Positions 11,841 through 23,797 are shown, counted from the first letter of the stretch. The stretch: DNA of 64,000 bases from Tetradesmus obliquus (GCA_030272155.1 CP126196.1:2790001-2854000); one strand, 5' to 3'. Notes: generated by a model not told the origin, from the sequence alone. Made by a program: numbers and translations.

Positions 11841-13334
11841 TGTGCACCCTGTTTCAAGCTTGCTGCTGCTCGTCTGCTAACTGTAAAGCCATCAGCGCTA
11901 GCGGCGCCTGCAGCAGCGCTAGGCTCCTTAGCTGCCCTGTCAACAGGCTGGCTGCCCCGGCCCTGCTGCTGCTGCTGCTGCTGCCGTATGGTTGCTGCAC
12001 TGGACTCAGCCAGCAGTCCAGTCAGCTGCTGCAATCCAGGGCTGCAGATAGTCCAATAGGCATCATCCACTAGTGCACTACCTTCTGCCACCACCCTACT
12101 CAGTGCTTCAAGATCTGAGGAGGTCAGCCCACTGCCACATACCAGCTGCTGCTGCTGCGCTGATGCTGCAGCGGCCTCGCAACTATGGCTGCAGGAGCAA
12201 GCAGGCGCGTAAGCAGTCGAGTCCTGCTGCTGCAGCAACTGGCAGCCAGCCAAGCAGCTGGAAAGGCAGGCAGGCAGCCGGCCATAGTCCTCGTGTGTAG
12301 GGGCCATGCAAGGTAGGCTCTGCAGCTGCTGCAGCTGCTGCTGCGCCGCTGCTACGCTGCCGCTGCAAGCTGCAGCAGGAGCAAAGCTTGCAAAGCGCAG
12401 CACAGCGCACGCAAACGGCACAGACAGTGCCAGCTGCCAGCTGCAGCTCCTGTCTTCGCTGCTGCTGTCTGGCCCATTGGTGCAGCCATTGCTGCTGCTG
12501 CTGCTGCTGCATTTGGCAAGCACCTTCTGCAGAAACTCCGCAAGGTCCACCACCGGCTGCTGTTGCAGCAGGCAGCCCTCACCCTGTCCATTGCTGCAGC
12601 CGCCGTTTGGCGCTGTAGCTGCAGCCAGCATGTGCGGCGGCTCTGCTACAGCACCCGCCACAAAGCAGAGGTAGCTGCAGTAGCTGCCCAAAGCAGCAAG
12701 TGATGCTGCCTGTTGCCCGAGGCCCCCAGCGGCAGCCAAACTAGCAGGACTGCTGCTCAGCAGACGCTCTGCCCTAGCTAGCAGCACTCCCAGCAAGCTA
12801 CGGTTAAAGCTGCTGCTGTCTGCAGCATGCAGCACCAGCAGCAGCACGTGTTGTCCTGCAGGCACCTCAGACAGCAGCTGCAGCACCAGCTGCGTGCTGC
12901 TGCCATGCTGCTGACCCACTAGTGCTGCTGAGGGTGTGCCTGCTGCTCTGTGGGGTGCAGAGCCTGGCACCCTGTAATGTGCTGCTGCTGCCGCTACAGC
13001 TGCTGAATGCGGCGGCAGACTTGCGGCGCCATATACAGCTGCAGGTGCAGAGGCAGGCGTGTGCACCACTGCTGTTGCTGCTGCTGATCCTTTGCCAGTC
13101 CATGTCGAACCGCCGCCTTGCTGCTGCTGCTGCTGTATCAGCCCTGGTCCAAGGGGCGATGGTGCTAGTCCTGCAGCGCTGCCTGCAAAAGGCACTGGTG
13201 TGCTGATGCCAGCAGCTGCAGTGAGCCTGCTGCTGCTGCTGCTGGCGCTGCTGGGAGCAGCAGCCTCAGGCCGGATCTGCCTGATCTGCCCTGCTGAGGG
13301 TTTGCTGCTGCTCGGGGCATGCATAGTACCTGTG

Positions 13335-13376
<42 letters not shown>

Positions 13377-14581
13377 CCTGCTGCTGCTGCTGCTGCAGAG
13401 GCACTGCTAGGGCCATTGCTGCTGCTAGGTGCTGACATCCTAAACATAAGGCCAGTTGCAGCCAGGCCCTGGGAGGCAGGGGAAGGCCGAATGCGTTGTG
13501 CTGCGCGCTGGCTGCTAGCACTGATGATGTGTGGCTGCTGCACCTGTGCTGATCCTGCTGCTGCTGCTGGTGATGCTAGCGTGCCGCTTATACTCTCTAC
13601 AGGCGTATGCAACCCCTCAGGGACAGGCGGCTTGCTACTGCTGCGCTGTGTGCTGCTGCTTCCACCTGCTACAGCCCCCTTGCTGGCACTGCCGCCTGCT
13701 GGCCCTGCTGCTGCTGCTGCGCTCCTCACAGGCGCCTGCTTTACTACCCCCGTTGCTGCTGCTGCTGCAGGCTGCAGCAGGCCAGGGACTGGCGATGTGT
13801 TGAACTCTGCTCCAGCAGCAGCAGAAGTGCCATGTGCCAAGCGCTGCTGCAGCTTGTGAAACTTACTAGGCTCCCTTTGCGCCATCATAGCCAGCTGAGG
13901 CTCTAAGATTGGCTCTCCGCTGCTCGCTGCCTGCAGCACACACGCGGTAAACAGCTCCGCAAGGTACCCCTGGTTGCCTGGCGCAAGCTGCAGCAGCAGC
14001 TGCTTTGCGGCCACGCTTAGCTCAGACAGCAGCTCGTGAAGCTCAGTGGTTGCCACAGCAGCAGCGGCTACGCGCTGCTGCGGCGAATCGAGCCCTGCTG
14101 CTGCTGCCTGCTGCTGCCGCAGACCTTCTAGCCTGCTGCTGCAGCGCCGCAGTAAAGAGAAGAACTGGTCGCGGCTCTTCTCACGGTTTGTTAGCGCTGC
14201 GGTTGCTGCGGCTTTGCTGCTGCCGGCTGACCCTGGGGTCGGTGCGTAACCCTGGTGATGATGGTGGTGGTGATTACCTGCTGAGCTGGAGCCTGCTGCA
14301 TGATGATGATGACTCAGCAAGCCAACACCTGACAATCTCCCGCCACCACCAGTGCTAGCAGCAGCAGCAGCTGAGCCTGGCCGGCTGCTGCTGCGGCCAG
14401 CACTGCCGATGCCTCCCAGCGCTGCAGCAGGTGTAGCAGCAGACCAGCTGCCTCCTCCTGCAAGTGGGCCTGCACTGCTTGGCCTGCTGCTGCTGCTGCT
14501 ATTGCCAAAGTGGGTGCTTACAGAACCATTTGCGCTGCTTGGGCGCTGCTTGCCATTGCTCAGGCTGCTGCCCTTTGTGCC

Positions 14582-14618
<37 letters not shown>

Positions 14619-15297
14619 GGGGTGCGGTGCTGTGTCACTGCCCCAGGCGTGAATACTCCCTCACCGCCCAGCCCCACGCTGTTTCCCAAGCCTGCAGCTG
14701 GTGCTGCTGCAGTTGCCTTGGACAGCAGAGCAGCTAGCCCAGGACCATACTGCTGTGTGTGCTGACTGCTGGCCAAGCACAGCAGCAGCTGCTTAGGCAG
14801 GCAGCTCAGCAGCTTGCCGCTGCACTCCAGGGCCTTTGCAGCATACCTTGCTGCACATGCACGGCAGCATAGCAGTTGCTCTGGACTGCTGACTGGCACA
14901 GCAGCAGGCTTGCAGGAAACTGATGCGGCTAGTGCTGCTGCTGGTGTGGTGCTGGCTTGCTGCTGCTGCTGCTGCTTGCCTTTCTGCGGCTTGCCACCTG
15001 CGCTGCTGATGATGCTGTCCTTGTCGCGGCGTGCCGCACTGCTGCTGCTGCTGCTGCTGCCTGGTGCACGCTTGCTAGCTGAAGCGCTATTGCTGCTGCT
15101 GCTGCTGCCTGCCAGCAGCGGCCCTGAGGTTAGCAGCAGCACCAGCACATGCAGCTGCTCCGCCAAGTTTGGCAGCAGGCCATGTGCTAGCATGTGGCCA
15201 TGAAGCTTGGCCAGGCGAGTGGCAGGCGCTGACAGGCTGCAGCTGCTGTTGGGGTTGCTGCGCTGCTGTTCAGTATCACCGTCTCGCAGCGCACCAC

Positions 15298-15330
<33 letters not shown>

Positions 15331-15701
15331 ACTCATCATTGGGGATGGAGCAGGCATGGCTGCAGCACTGCTCCAGTGCCTGCTGCACGCAGTACCGTAT
15401 GTCTTGAGGGCGTGCAGACCCCATCTGCAGCTGGTACTGCTGCAGGACCTGCCGCTGCTGCACATGGACAGACAGCGATGGTGCCTGCGCAAGAGAGGTA
15501 GGTTATTTTATGTGCATGGGCATACTGAGGCTAGCTGGGGGCACTGTACAGTACACGACTGGATCAGCAAACTGCCAACAGCAGCAGGACACAACAGCGC
15601 ACTGCCTGCAACGGCTGAATCACCTGTGGGGTGCAGTCCAGTACCCAAGGCACCAGTGCTGAGTAGACTGGCCCTTCGTTGAGTGCATGATACAGAAGTT
15701 C
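8953..15701 (-). CDS. Codanin-1-like protein, very large and low-complexity (at least 1,940 aa; N-terminus not resolved)
   Basis: Phase-consistent exons: 15701-15624, 15484-11528, 11184-10996, 10754-10527, 10375-10289 and 10236-8953; the last intron would be only 52 nt. The giant second exon carries long Ser, Gln, Ala and His runs. Between them are conserved-looking islands: LSVPFACAVLRFASFAP resembles the 'TVPWAVEFLSFADHVVP' stretch I recall from human codanin-1; DDAYWTICSPGLQQLTGLL resembles 'QLLYTCCPYIGELRKLL'; and LQQAFIAQYS followed by VKMRDVLSLVNSILCANS resembles the start of its C-terminal domain. Codanin-1 binds the histone chaperone ASF1 and restrains its nuclear supply of histones in animals. 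The match rests on these islands in the right order. First exon(s) lie upstream of 15701 and were not found. No exon-edge copies were noticed in this gene. Confidence 0.6.
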
Positions 15702-16136
15702 CTGCAAGCCCACAGTAGCACCATCCTGCTGTACCATCCTGCTGCATGTAGCACTCGCAACTACCGCGATGGCAGCTGTAGAGTGCTGAAGCTGAAACTC
15801 ATCTTACATCCGTTGCACGATCATCGTGACAGCGAGGGGTGAGCAAGCAACACACGCGCGATGGCTGATGCGTCTGTATGCTCAACGTATGTGTTACCAG
15901 TTACCGATCGTTCCAGGGTGCGGGTGCCAGGAACAAGTTTGGTTAAAAAGTGATCTTAACAGCATATTTCAGTACACGGGCCCGGTACCTCTGTTGGCTG
16001 ACGTGTAACAGTTACATGCTAGTTTGAAATTGGCGGGACAGGGGCCGCAAGACAGCCCTTTCAGAAGGCGGCAAATGGTTACATGAATCAGCAAACTGGC
16101 AGCAAGCATACTGCAAAACGAACTGCGCAAGCAGCA
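15702..16136. other. Short gap between codanin-like 5' region and primase 3' end
   Basis: The 5' end of the codanin-like gene should lie here or be non-coding. A candidate short exon (ATG ATC GTG CAA CGG followed by gtaaga) occurs near 15800-15820 on the minus strand but does not splice in phase to 15701. Confidence 0.4.
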
Positions 16137-16460
16137 TTATGCAGGGGTACCAGCTGCTACTGCTCGCTGCCCAGCTGGCGTCTGCGGGGCCCCTCCCTGC
16201 TGCTGCGGCTGCACTGCACCACCACCCGCCTGCTGCCCTTGCTGCTGCTGCTGCCCCTGCTGCGCGCCAGCACCGTTAGCGCCTGCTGCTGCTGCAGCGC
16301 GCTGCGTAGCCAGCTCTATGCTGGATGCATAGTACTCGCTGGGCTTGTTGATGCCTGTCTCCTGCGGGCTGCCTGTGATGCCTTCAAAGGCCAGGCCGCA
16401 GGCCAGCTGGTAGTGCTTGCCGCGCGCCTTGTCAACCACCTCGCGGATGACCCTGGTGTC

Positions 16461-16507
<47 letters not shown>

Positions 16508-18890
16508 TTGATGTCAGTACTACGTCAGGAAGCTGTGCGTCTACATGGCATTTGTGTCAGTTGCAAGTGTGAGATGATGCGCCCGCGTGTCTGCTGCGTG
16601 TGCTTTGCCACGCATGTGTGTGCCTATCAACAGGTACATGCACACACGCGGGTTTTGGGCAGCGCACGCATGCACAATGCGCCCTGCAAGCAGAGTGCTG
16701 ATGTGCACGCTTACAAGCCATTTCTTACGGCAACTGCCGCTGCTGCACTGAAGTGCTGCACTCACTTGTCGTTGCAGTTCAGGCGGCTGAGTGCTGCGCG
16801 CAGCTGCTCGGCGCTGTAGGTCTTGTAGGGGCAGCCGCCGTTGCACTCGCCAGCCCCAGCACAGGCGCCGCCAACCTCCTGCATGCATCACAGGGGTTTG
16901 TTATAATCCTAGCAGGATAGATCTTTTCGACGCCCACTATGTTTGACTACTTCCATCTGCGTTAAATGCTAAAAAATAACTCTGCAAACAGGCAGCGCCC
17001 AAGTCTGTACCCTGCAACCAATCCACTGCCTCTATCCCATGTTTATCTTGGCATGCAGCCTCGAAGCTATGCAGCGCTTGGGCGTTTTCAGCAAGCAAGC
17101 TCGCAGATGCACAGCACCAGCAGCAGCAGCAGCAGCAGGTCCAGTGCCATGCCGATTGTACCTGGTTGATGATCTTCACGCAGCTCCACTCGCTCCAGTC
17201 CTGGCGCTTGCCCTCCTGGCCGTAGTTGTAGCGCACATTGTACGCGTACTCCTTGTTGAACTTGTCGCCAGGCGTCCTGCAAGTCCACAAACAAAAGAAA
17301 ATAGCTGGTAATGTCAGCCAGGCCGTAGTTGTGGCGCACAATGTACGCGTACTCCTTGTTGAACTTGTCGCCAGGTGTCCTGCAAGTGAAACAACACATG
17401 ACACAAACTGTTGTTGGCGCAAGCCACTGATCACAGATAGAATGCGGATACTCCATGTTGTGAGCGTCCTGCAAGACCATGGAGAGGCAGCAGAAACTAT
17501 TTTCACGGGCCAAGCCCATCATTGCCAAATCCTGCCAAGGGTTTCTGATGAATTCAAGAAGCTGTGGTTGCTGCACAAATATGGGCCCTAAACATGGCCG
17601 CTGCAGCTAACCCCCCAACACACCTCTCTCCCTGCCAACACTATGCACCACACATCACAGCCCACTTATACAAGCGACAATCATATCGTGATAATGCTCC
17701 CAATTGGGTGCGATCTGCTGCCTGAAGAACAGCAGCGCCTGCTCCAGCGGCAGCCCAATTGACTTCAAAAACAGCGTGAACTGCTGCAGGCCCCAATGCT
17801 TCAGGTGGTGCTCACTTGCCAGCCGCTCATACATCACGCTCATCCTAACACTGGCAACCCGGGCAAAAACTGCTGCAAACGAGCGCACTGCCAGCGCACA
17901 CAACATTGCGTCAAGCCCTCTCCTGTGTGCAGTGCAAGCAACCTCTTTGTGCTTACCTGGGTGCAAATGCTGCCTGAAGAACAGCAGCGCCTGCTCCAGC
18001 ACACTGCCCTTGCCGCCAACACCACTGACATCATGCGCCAAACCTCTCCTGCAAGCAATCTCATTTGCTCCTACCTGGCTGCGAACTGCTGCCTGAAGAA
18101 CAGCAGCGCCTGTTCCAGCGGCAGCCCGATCGACTTGAGGAACAGCGAGAACTGCTGCAGGCCCCAATGCTTCAGGTGGTGCTCACTCGCCAGCCGCTCA
18201 TACATCACGCTCATGCACAGCGGGAAGTGGCGGCCAGCAACCAGGCCCGCCAGCTGCCCCGCACTGATCTCGCCCACAGGCACCTTGCGGTTGTCGGAGC
18301 CGTACACGCTCCTGCAAGGCGGCGGCAGCAGCAGCAGCAAGAAACCGATGCGGGCAGCAGCAGCAGCAGCAGCGGGCAGCACAGGCGCAGCCAGCACGCG
18401 TGAAAAAGGCTGTTGCGTGCTCTGCATCATGTGCGTGCTCATCACCGGCCATGCACTGTGATGCGCACTGCAGCAAGATGCCCGGGCCATGAACACTGCA
18501 GCCCTCCAGACTCCAGAACGATGCAGGCTGCAGTGTGATGTAGGGTACGATGCCGGTCTGCCTCTGCTGCACCTGAGCCTACATAACATGCGCTTGCCAA
18601 GATTACACTACACATTGCACCACGCTGCGCGCCGCACCTGCTGGGCAGGCTGTCCACCAGTGGTGCCAGCCGGTCTGCCTCTGCTGCACTTGAGCCTACA
18701 TAACATGCGCTTGCCAAGATTACACTACACATTGCACCACGCTGCACGCCGCACCTGCTGGGCAGGCTGTCCACCAGTGGTGCCAGCCGGTCTGCCTCTG
18801 CTGCGCTGAAGGCCCCCCAGGCGCGTGCGGCCTCAGCAAGCGAGGCTGACAGGCAGGAGCGGAAGGCGCCCACCACCAGCGAATACACCT

Positions 18891-18935
<45 letters not shown>

Positions 18936-21725
18936 CAGCAGGGGTGTGCAGCGTTGGATGCATTTGGCTGCCATGAACAAGAAGTACATGAGGCAACCTT
19001 GACCCTCACAAATCACACATCATCTTGTCGGTAGCCCCCCTGAGTACATAATGCTGTCACACACGCCAGAAGACACTGCTGCTTCAACCGCGGTGTTCTG
19101 GTAACCCCCAGCGCACCTGGTCCTCGCCCACGTAGGCCTGCCCAGCCCGCAGCAGCATGGACGCACTCCAAAACAGGCACTGCTGCTAAAGCCACTGTTG
19201 CTGAACCACAGAAACTTAGTCAGCTGCCGCATTTGGTCCTCGCCCACATGCTACACACATGCGACCCACACGCATCCATGCCAGAAACACTGCTGCCCAA
19301 GCAAACCCCAAAATGATGGGGTCGCCTCGACCCACCTGGTCCTCGCCCACGTGTGCCTGCCCAGCCCGCGGCAGCGCCGACACACGCGAAAACGCTGCTG
19401 CTACAACCACTGCTGCTGAAACCACTGCTACTCAACCAAAGAGGTGAGGGGTGATCAGCTGCCGCACCTGGTCCTCGCCCACGTAGGCCTGCCCTGCACG
19501 CAGCAGCACCCTCCTGCTGCCCACCAGGTCAGGCACTGCCTGGAAGGGCACCTTGTAGAACAGCGGCCGGCTGCTGGCGGCAGCAGCAGCAGCAGCGCCA
19601 GCGCGACCACTGCAGGAAGCAATTCAGCACAGCAAGCGAGCACAGCGGTGACACAATGTTGGCATGTGGCCATACATGCAGACTTGATCCTCTGCTTGTG
19701 CACTTGGTGGCGTTGCGCACGCTGGCAGGCATCTCCCTCTCCTCATGGTCTGCTGCTGATTGTGATTGTAAACAAGCGTCAACCTGTCCTGTGCTGGCCT
19801 GCTGCTGAACTTCTAGGCATCTACAGCACGTGCACATCTAGGAGCTACTGCGTCCGCACAACCTGCCCACAACCCATCTGCTTGCCATCCAGGATCCGCA
19901 ACATCTGTTTTCAACAGCAGAAGCACATCCCCGCTCACATGTCCTGCAGGCCGTGTGTGTGTTGCCCCTACTGCTGCTGGCGACTTTGGCCTTGTCCCAC
20001 TTCACATGCACCACACACATCACCACCACAACACACCCACGGCTCTACTCACATGTCCTGCAAGCCGTGGGTGTCGCCGCGCCTGCTGCTGCTGGTGACA
20101 GCTTTGGCCTTGTCCCACTCGCCGCACGCGTTCAGCACTGCTGCCAGCTGCCCCGCAAGATCCTCAAATTCAGCGTCACTGATGGCATGATAGGGCAGCC
20201 CCATAGAGCTGAAGAACTCAACCTGTAACAACGCGATAGAAGTCGAAAATGGCACATTAGACATGCATCAGATATCATGATAAGGCTGAACATGGGAAGA
20301 CACTGCTGCCAGCCGCCCGGCCAGCTTCTCATACTGGCACTCACGGCCACTAATTGTATGGCACGGCGTAGTAGGATAGGAATGAGCTCTCACAATAGAA
20401 CTCACAGGCCCACACCAGGCCTGTCCTTGTCGTTCTCTAATTTACGCGCGGAAGAGCATAGACTCAAGCAAGCTCGCCTGTGTCTGATGCGTAGGACTTG
20501 TAACTTGTAACTATGGTACGGCAGGCCCATGAAGCTTGATGAACTCAAGCTGCATGTGCGGTGCGCTGCTGTCCCGCCAGAGCTCTGCACAGTGTATGCC
20601 CCACCAACAGGCTAGCAGCTGCAGCGGCCGTGCATCGCCGAACTTCACACTGAGGGCCGCACCTGCTGCTGCCGTCCCAGCGCCTTGAAGCTGAACTTGA
20701 ACAAGCTGTGCACAAGCTATGGCCCTTCAACCACTGTAAGGAGCTTCTACAGCTGCAGTACTGCCGCACCTGCTGCTGCCGGCCCAGCGCCTTGAACCTG
20801 AACTTGAACAAGCTGTGCACAAGCTAAGGCCCTTCTACCACTGTTGGGGACTGTCAGGAGCTGCAACGACGGTGCATGGCAGTACTGCGCACTGCAGAAG
20901 CCGCACCTGCTGCTGCCGTCCCAGCGCCTTGAACCTGAACTTGAACAGCAGTGCTTCTTGCGCCAGCAGCCAGCTGCGCAGGTCTGCTGTGCGGCAGTAG
21001 GCCAGCCGCAGGATGTGGTGCGACAGCACGTCCTTGCGGTACGTCTGCTGCCGCGAGCTGCCCTGCATGTGCTTCTTGAGCAGCGTCTCTACGTCCGCCT
21101 GCAGCATTTGTTGGGTGCATCATATGCACGCGTGGTAACAAAATAGGGCCAGCAGCAGGGCACAGCTGTATGACACATGCATCCCAATATATGTACTTGT
21201 TGTGATACCGCGTTTCAGGTCACACCATTTTAGCTGCATGCGCAACAGATGATCAAGCATCAGAGGTGTATATGCTTTGGCGCCACCGCGCTCCCTGTTG
21301 CTGTGGTTGCCATTAGCACATGTGCTGCAACTGCTGCAACTGCCTGGCAACATTGCTGCACGCCACTGACCTGGATGGTGTCTTCTGACTTGCTGCGCAG
21401 CTTGGCCTCCTCAATAGCCTTCAGCACTGCAAAGATTCAATACATCATGCAACATCACGCACACAACAACGTCCATCAGTTGCTGCTGTGCTGAACTTTC
21501 CACAGCATGCAGGATGCCATCACGCTGCCTGCTGTGCTGCAAGGCAGAGCCTGCCACTGTCGCACCTCGCAAGCGGTCCAGCGCATACTCCTCAAACTCC
21601 TCTAACGAAATCTCCCCTGTTGGCACCTCCTTGTACATAGACAACTCCAAGTATGGCCCCTTGCTGGCCTGGGTAGTGGGGGTGCCCCCTACCACAGGCC
21701 GGGGTGCTGAGTTGATAAAGTTCAT
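16137..21725 (-). CDS. PRIM2: DNA primase large subunit (PRI2/PRIM2), complete, about 544 aa
   Basis: Ten exons, phase-consistent throughout: 21725-21566, 21426-21371, 21098-20907, 20222-20053, 19609-19468, 18888-18755, 18311-18075, 17276-17162, 16878-16766, 16452-16137. The protein is the 4Fe-4S partner of the catalytic primase in the polymerase alpha-primase complex, which starts DNA strands in the nucleus. Diagnostic stretches: ISLEEFEEYALDRLR; LRLAYCRTADLRSWLLAQE; LFYKVPFQAVPDLVGSRRV; GLPLEQALLFFRQ; FNKEYAYNVRYNYGQEGKR; ARGKHYQLACGLAFE. All four cluster cysteines are present in context (HFPLCMS, EWSCVKI, NGGCPYK, YQLACGL). The length is near the usual 500-550 aa; the C-terminal 40 residues are Gln/Gly-rich. 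Most introns contain copies of neighbouring exon edges. Start chosen at the first ATG before the conserved N-domain, 314 bp from the divergent neighbour. Confidence 0.93.
16462..16506 (-). repeat. (CTG)n tract just upstream of the last primase exon
   Basis: About 15 sense-strand CTG units followed by tgacaccag and exon 16452-16137. Confidence 0.85.
17320..17395 (-). repeat. Copy of the head of primase exon 17276-17162
   Basis: The acceptor-side copy again reads TPGDKFNKEYAY.VR.NYG behind a ttgcag acceptor. It lies in the intron upstream of the functional exon, about 110 bp away. Confidence 0.9.
17695..18005 (-). repeat. Two copies of the tail of primase exon 18311-18075
   Basis: A 50-bp copy at about 17945-18000 (LEQALLFFRQ) keeps a strong gtaagc donor. 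A longer copy, about 145 bp, at 17701-17845 still reads MSVMYERLASEHHLKHWGLQ and GLPLEQALLFFRQ, but its donor is lost. Both lie downstream of the functional exon, within the intron. Confidence 0.9.
18552..18788 (-). repeat. Near-identical 117-bp tandem duplication over the primase exon 18888-18755 tail
   Basis: Two units with a 117-bp period differ at only a few positions (for example cctgag/cttgag and gcgcgcc/gcacgcc). Each contains the last part of the exon (APLVDSLPS) plus about 80 bp of intron. This is the youngest-looking exon-edge copy in the window. Confidence 0.9.
18889..18931 (-). repeat. (CTG)n tract abutting the acceptor of primase exon 18888-18755
   Basis: About 14 sense CTG units end in ctgcag immediately before the exon's first base. 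Confidence 0.9.
19090..19400 (-). repeat. Three copies of the tail of primase exon 19609-19468
   Basis: Copies centred at about 19335-19375, 19209-19250 and 19107-19160 repeat the end of the exon (reading AYVGEDQ or a close variant) together with the donor region and some intron. Spacing is about 110-130 bp. Confidence 0.88.
19937..20010 (-). repeat. Copy of the tail of primase exon 20222-20053
   Basis: The copy reads WDKAKVASSS..NTH, matching WDKAKAVTSSS..GDTH of the functional exon. It lies about 100 bp downstream of it, within the intron. Confidence 0.85.
20505..20825 (-). repeat. Head copy of primase exon 20222-20053 and two tail copies of exon 21098-20907 in one intron
   Basis: At about 20505-20552 the sequence reads LEF.....GLPYHS, a decayed version of VEFFSSMGLPYHA. 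At about 20656-20720 and 20764-20825 the FKFRFKALGRQQQ tail of the preceding exon recurs, each copy followed by a gtgcgg donor. The intron therefore carries relics of both flanking exons, in the expected order. Confidence 0.85.
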
Positions 21726-22039
21726 TTGCTGCTATTATCTATGTTGTTTCCTGACTCCAAGACAAACCAGACCAGGCGTGTCGCGTACAGCACTGGGGAA
21801 ACAACACAACACAGCTATCACGTCGAGCAGCTTATGCGCCAAATCATAATCAAACAAAGCCACTACCACGTATCAGATGCAGGTAAGGGCGGATCGTGGG
21901 CCTCTGCCATTCCCGCTTGAAGACACTTGAAAAAAGTAACACCAGGGCTTTTGAAAGCAGCATGTCGTGGAGCCCACGACAACTCAAAGTAGCTAATGCA
22001 GTTGAGCGGTAATGACTACACCACTATACAACCGCGCTG
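21726..22039. promoter_or_regulatory. Short divergent intergenic region (primase / small + strand gene)
   Basis: Only 314 bp separate the start codons of the primase gene (-) and the 22040 gene (+). A shared bidirectional promoter is inferred from the spacing; no specific element was identified. Confidence 0.4.
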
Positions 22040-23484
22040 ATGGACGTTGCAAAGATGCAATCTATCAAAGTACAGGATCGCCTACAGCGGCAAGCAGCGG
22101 CATGTGGTGCACAGGCTAGCAGCTGTAAACCAGTTTCTCAAACAGCAGCGGTATCTAGGTGCGGTCCATAGGCCAATGTGCCGTGCGTTCGACATCACTC
22201 GGCAAACCACCCACACTGCTCTGATGCCACACAAATATCACACCTTGCACCATGCAGGAGAAACGGCCTGCTGGGTCTACTAGTACTAGCTGGAGGTGCT
22301 GCAGTAGTAAGTAGTAACCGCACCAGTTGGGCTGTCAGTTGCGTGCTCACCCTGCTTGGCCATGCGCTGAACACATTTCTGCGCCCCACCGCTGTCTGCT
22401 CTGCAGGTGCAGCCAGCACAAGCAGCGCAGCCGCAGCCTGAACCTCTTACCCCCTACATGCAAGGTAACTCAATCGTCCCACCTTTTGGCAGCTGCATTG
22501 TCTGCCCAGCAAGCACTCGTGTGTCGACTGTGCGTCAGGCGCGCCAGCTGAAGCAGCATCAGGTCACTGTCAGCAGCAGCTGGCCTCTCAATGCTGCTGT
22601 GACAACAATCACACACCAAGCACCACTGCTCGCTGCCTGCAGAGCTGTCAAAGCGCAGCAAGCAGAAGCCAGTCACTGCTACTTTGACAGCTGTACCTGC
22701 ACTGCCATGTGCCTGCACAGCTGTTGAGGCACGGCCAGCAGTTGGCCACTCGCTGCCACTCTGGCAGCTTCAGCTCCACCTTTTTGTTTTTGATGTGTGT
22801 GTTCCTGCAACTGTGTGTCTGCAGAGCTGCTGAGGCATGGTCAGCAGTCAGCCACTCAATGTAGCAGTAGCTGTACCAGCAGTTAGCCACTCACTGTTAC
22901 TCTAGCAGCCGAAGCTCAACTGTTGTGTGTTCTTGCGACGGTGTGTCTGCAAAGCTGTTGAGGCGCAGCGAGCAGTAAACAAACAATCATTGCTGTGACA
23001 GCCATAGCTCTAATGCTGTTATATTGTCTGCAGAGCTGCTGAGGCGCAGCGAGGAGAAGCGGGAGGAGCGCTATAAGGAGCGGCTGGCGGCATACTACAA
23101 GAAGAACTTCAAGGTGAGCTCAATGCGTCACCTGGAACATGCATGGTATGCATACACTGCATACACTACAAACATGCACTCCGTAAAAATGCAGTAAGCG
23201 TACTACGCCAAGCGTACTACACTCAGCAAAGGAGCCGACATGGCCAGGCAGCCTGATGCCAGCTGGACATGCATCAGTTACCCTGATGCCCTCGGTGTGC
23301 AGCTGTGCTTTGCTGTGCCTTGCTATGCCAGTTTCATGCGCGCTATTCATACCAATGTCCTTGGTATGTCCGCGTGCAGGAGTATTTTGATGTGGAGGCA
23401 GTGGACGACATGACAGCACGCGCGCGCGGCATCAAGCCGGAAACAACAGCAGCCATCAAGCGCTGGATGGAGGAGAACAAGTGA
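22040..23484 (+). CDS. Unrecognised small charged protein (117 aa)
   Basis: Four exons with fully consistent phases: 22040-22150, 22407-22464, 23034-23113, 23380-23484. The product starts MDVAKMQSIKVQDRLQRQ, continues with a Gln/Pro/Ala-rich linker and PEPLTPYMQ, then a highly charged helix-like stretch (ELLRRSEEKREERYKERLAA, YYKKNFKEYF) and ends RGIKPETTAAIKRWMEENK. The codon use and the three good introns support a real gene, although each exon is short. The charged half is probably alpha-helical. I do not recognise the family and infer no function. The intron before exon 3 contains four copies of that exon's acceptor side. Confidence 0.7.
22631..22995 (+). repeat. Four copies of the acceptor side of exon 23034-23113
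   Basis: The motif tctgcag|agctgctgaggc plus following exon bases recurs, decayed, at about 22635, 22713, 22816 and 22944, before the functional copy at 23027. Spacing is about 80-130 bp. Three copies are followed by a shared '...cagtcagccactc' sequence that is absent from the functional exon. Confidence 0.88.
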
Positions 23485-23748
23485 CGTAGCACCACGAGCA
23501 GCAGCAGCAGCAGTAGCAGCAGCAGTAGAAGCAGCAAATGCAGGGGAGGCAGCGGCAGAGCACAGCAGGTACCACGCCGCAGTGCCGTTGTCACAGCAGC
23601 GCTCCAACAGCCCAGCAGCTGGTCAGCAGGGGCGACTGTATACAAAACTAAGCTTACAGGAAGGTGGACAGCCGCGTGGCATCACAGTACTTGACAGCAT
23701 GCAGTTATACGCACAATGTCTTCACACAGCAAGCATTTAGCAGCACAT

Positions 23749-23797
<49 letters not shown>

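Noticed and set aside
22407-22464. PEPLTPYMQ as the start of an HMG box (SMARCE1-like)
   Set aside because: The following exon does not continue with HMG-box residues; the similarity is limited to a few residues.
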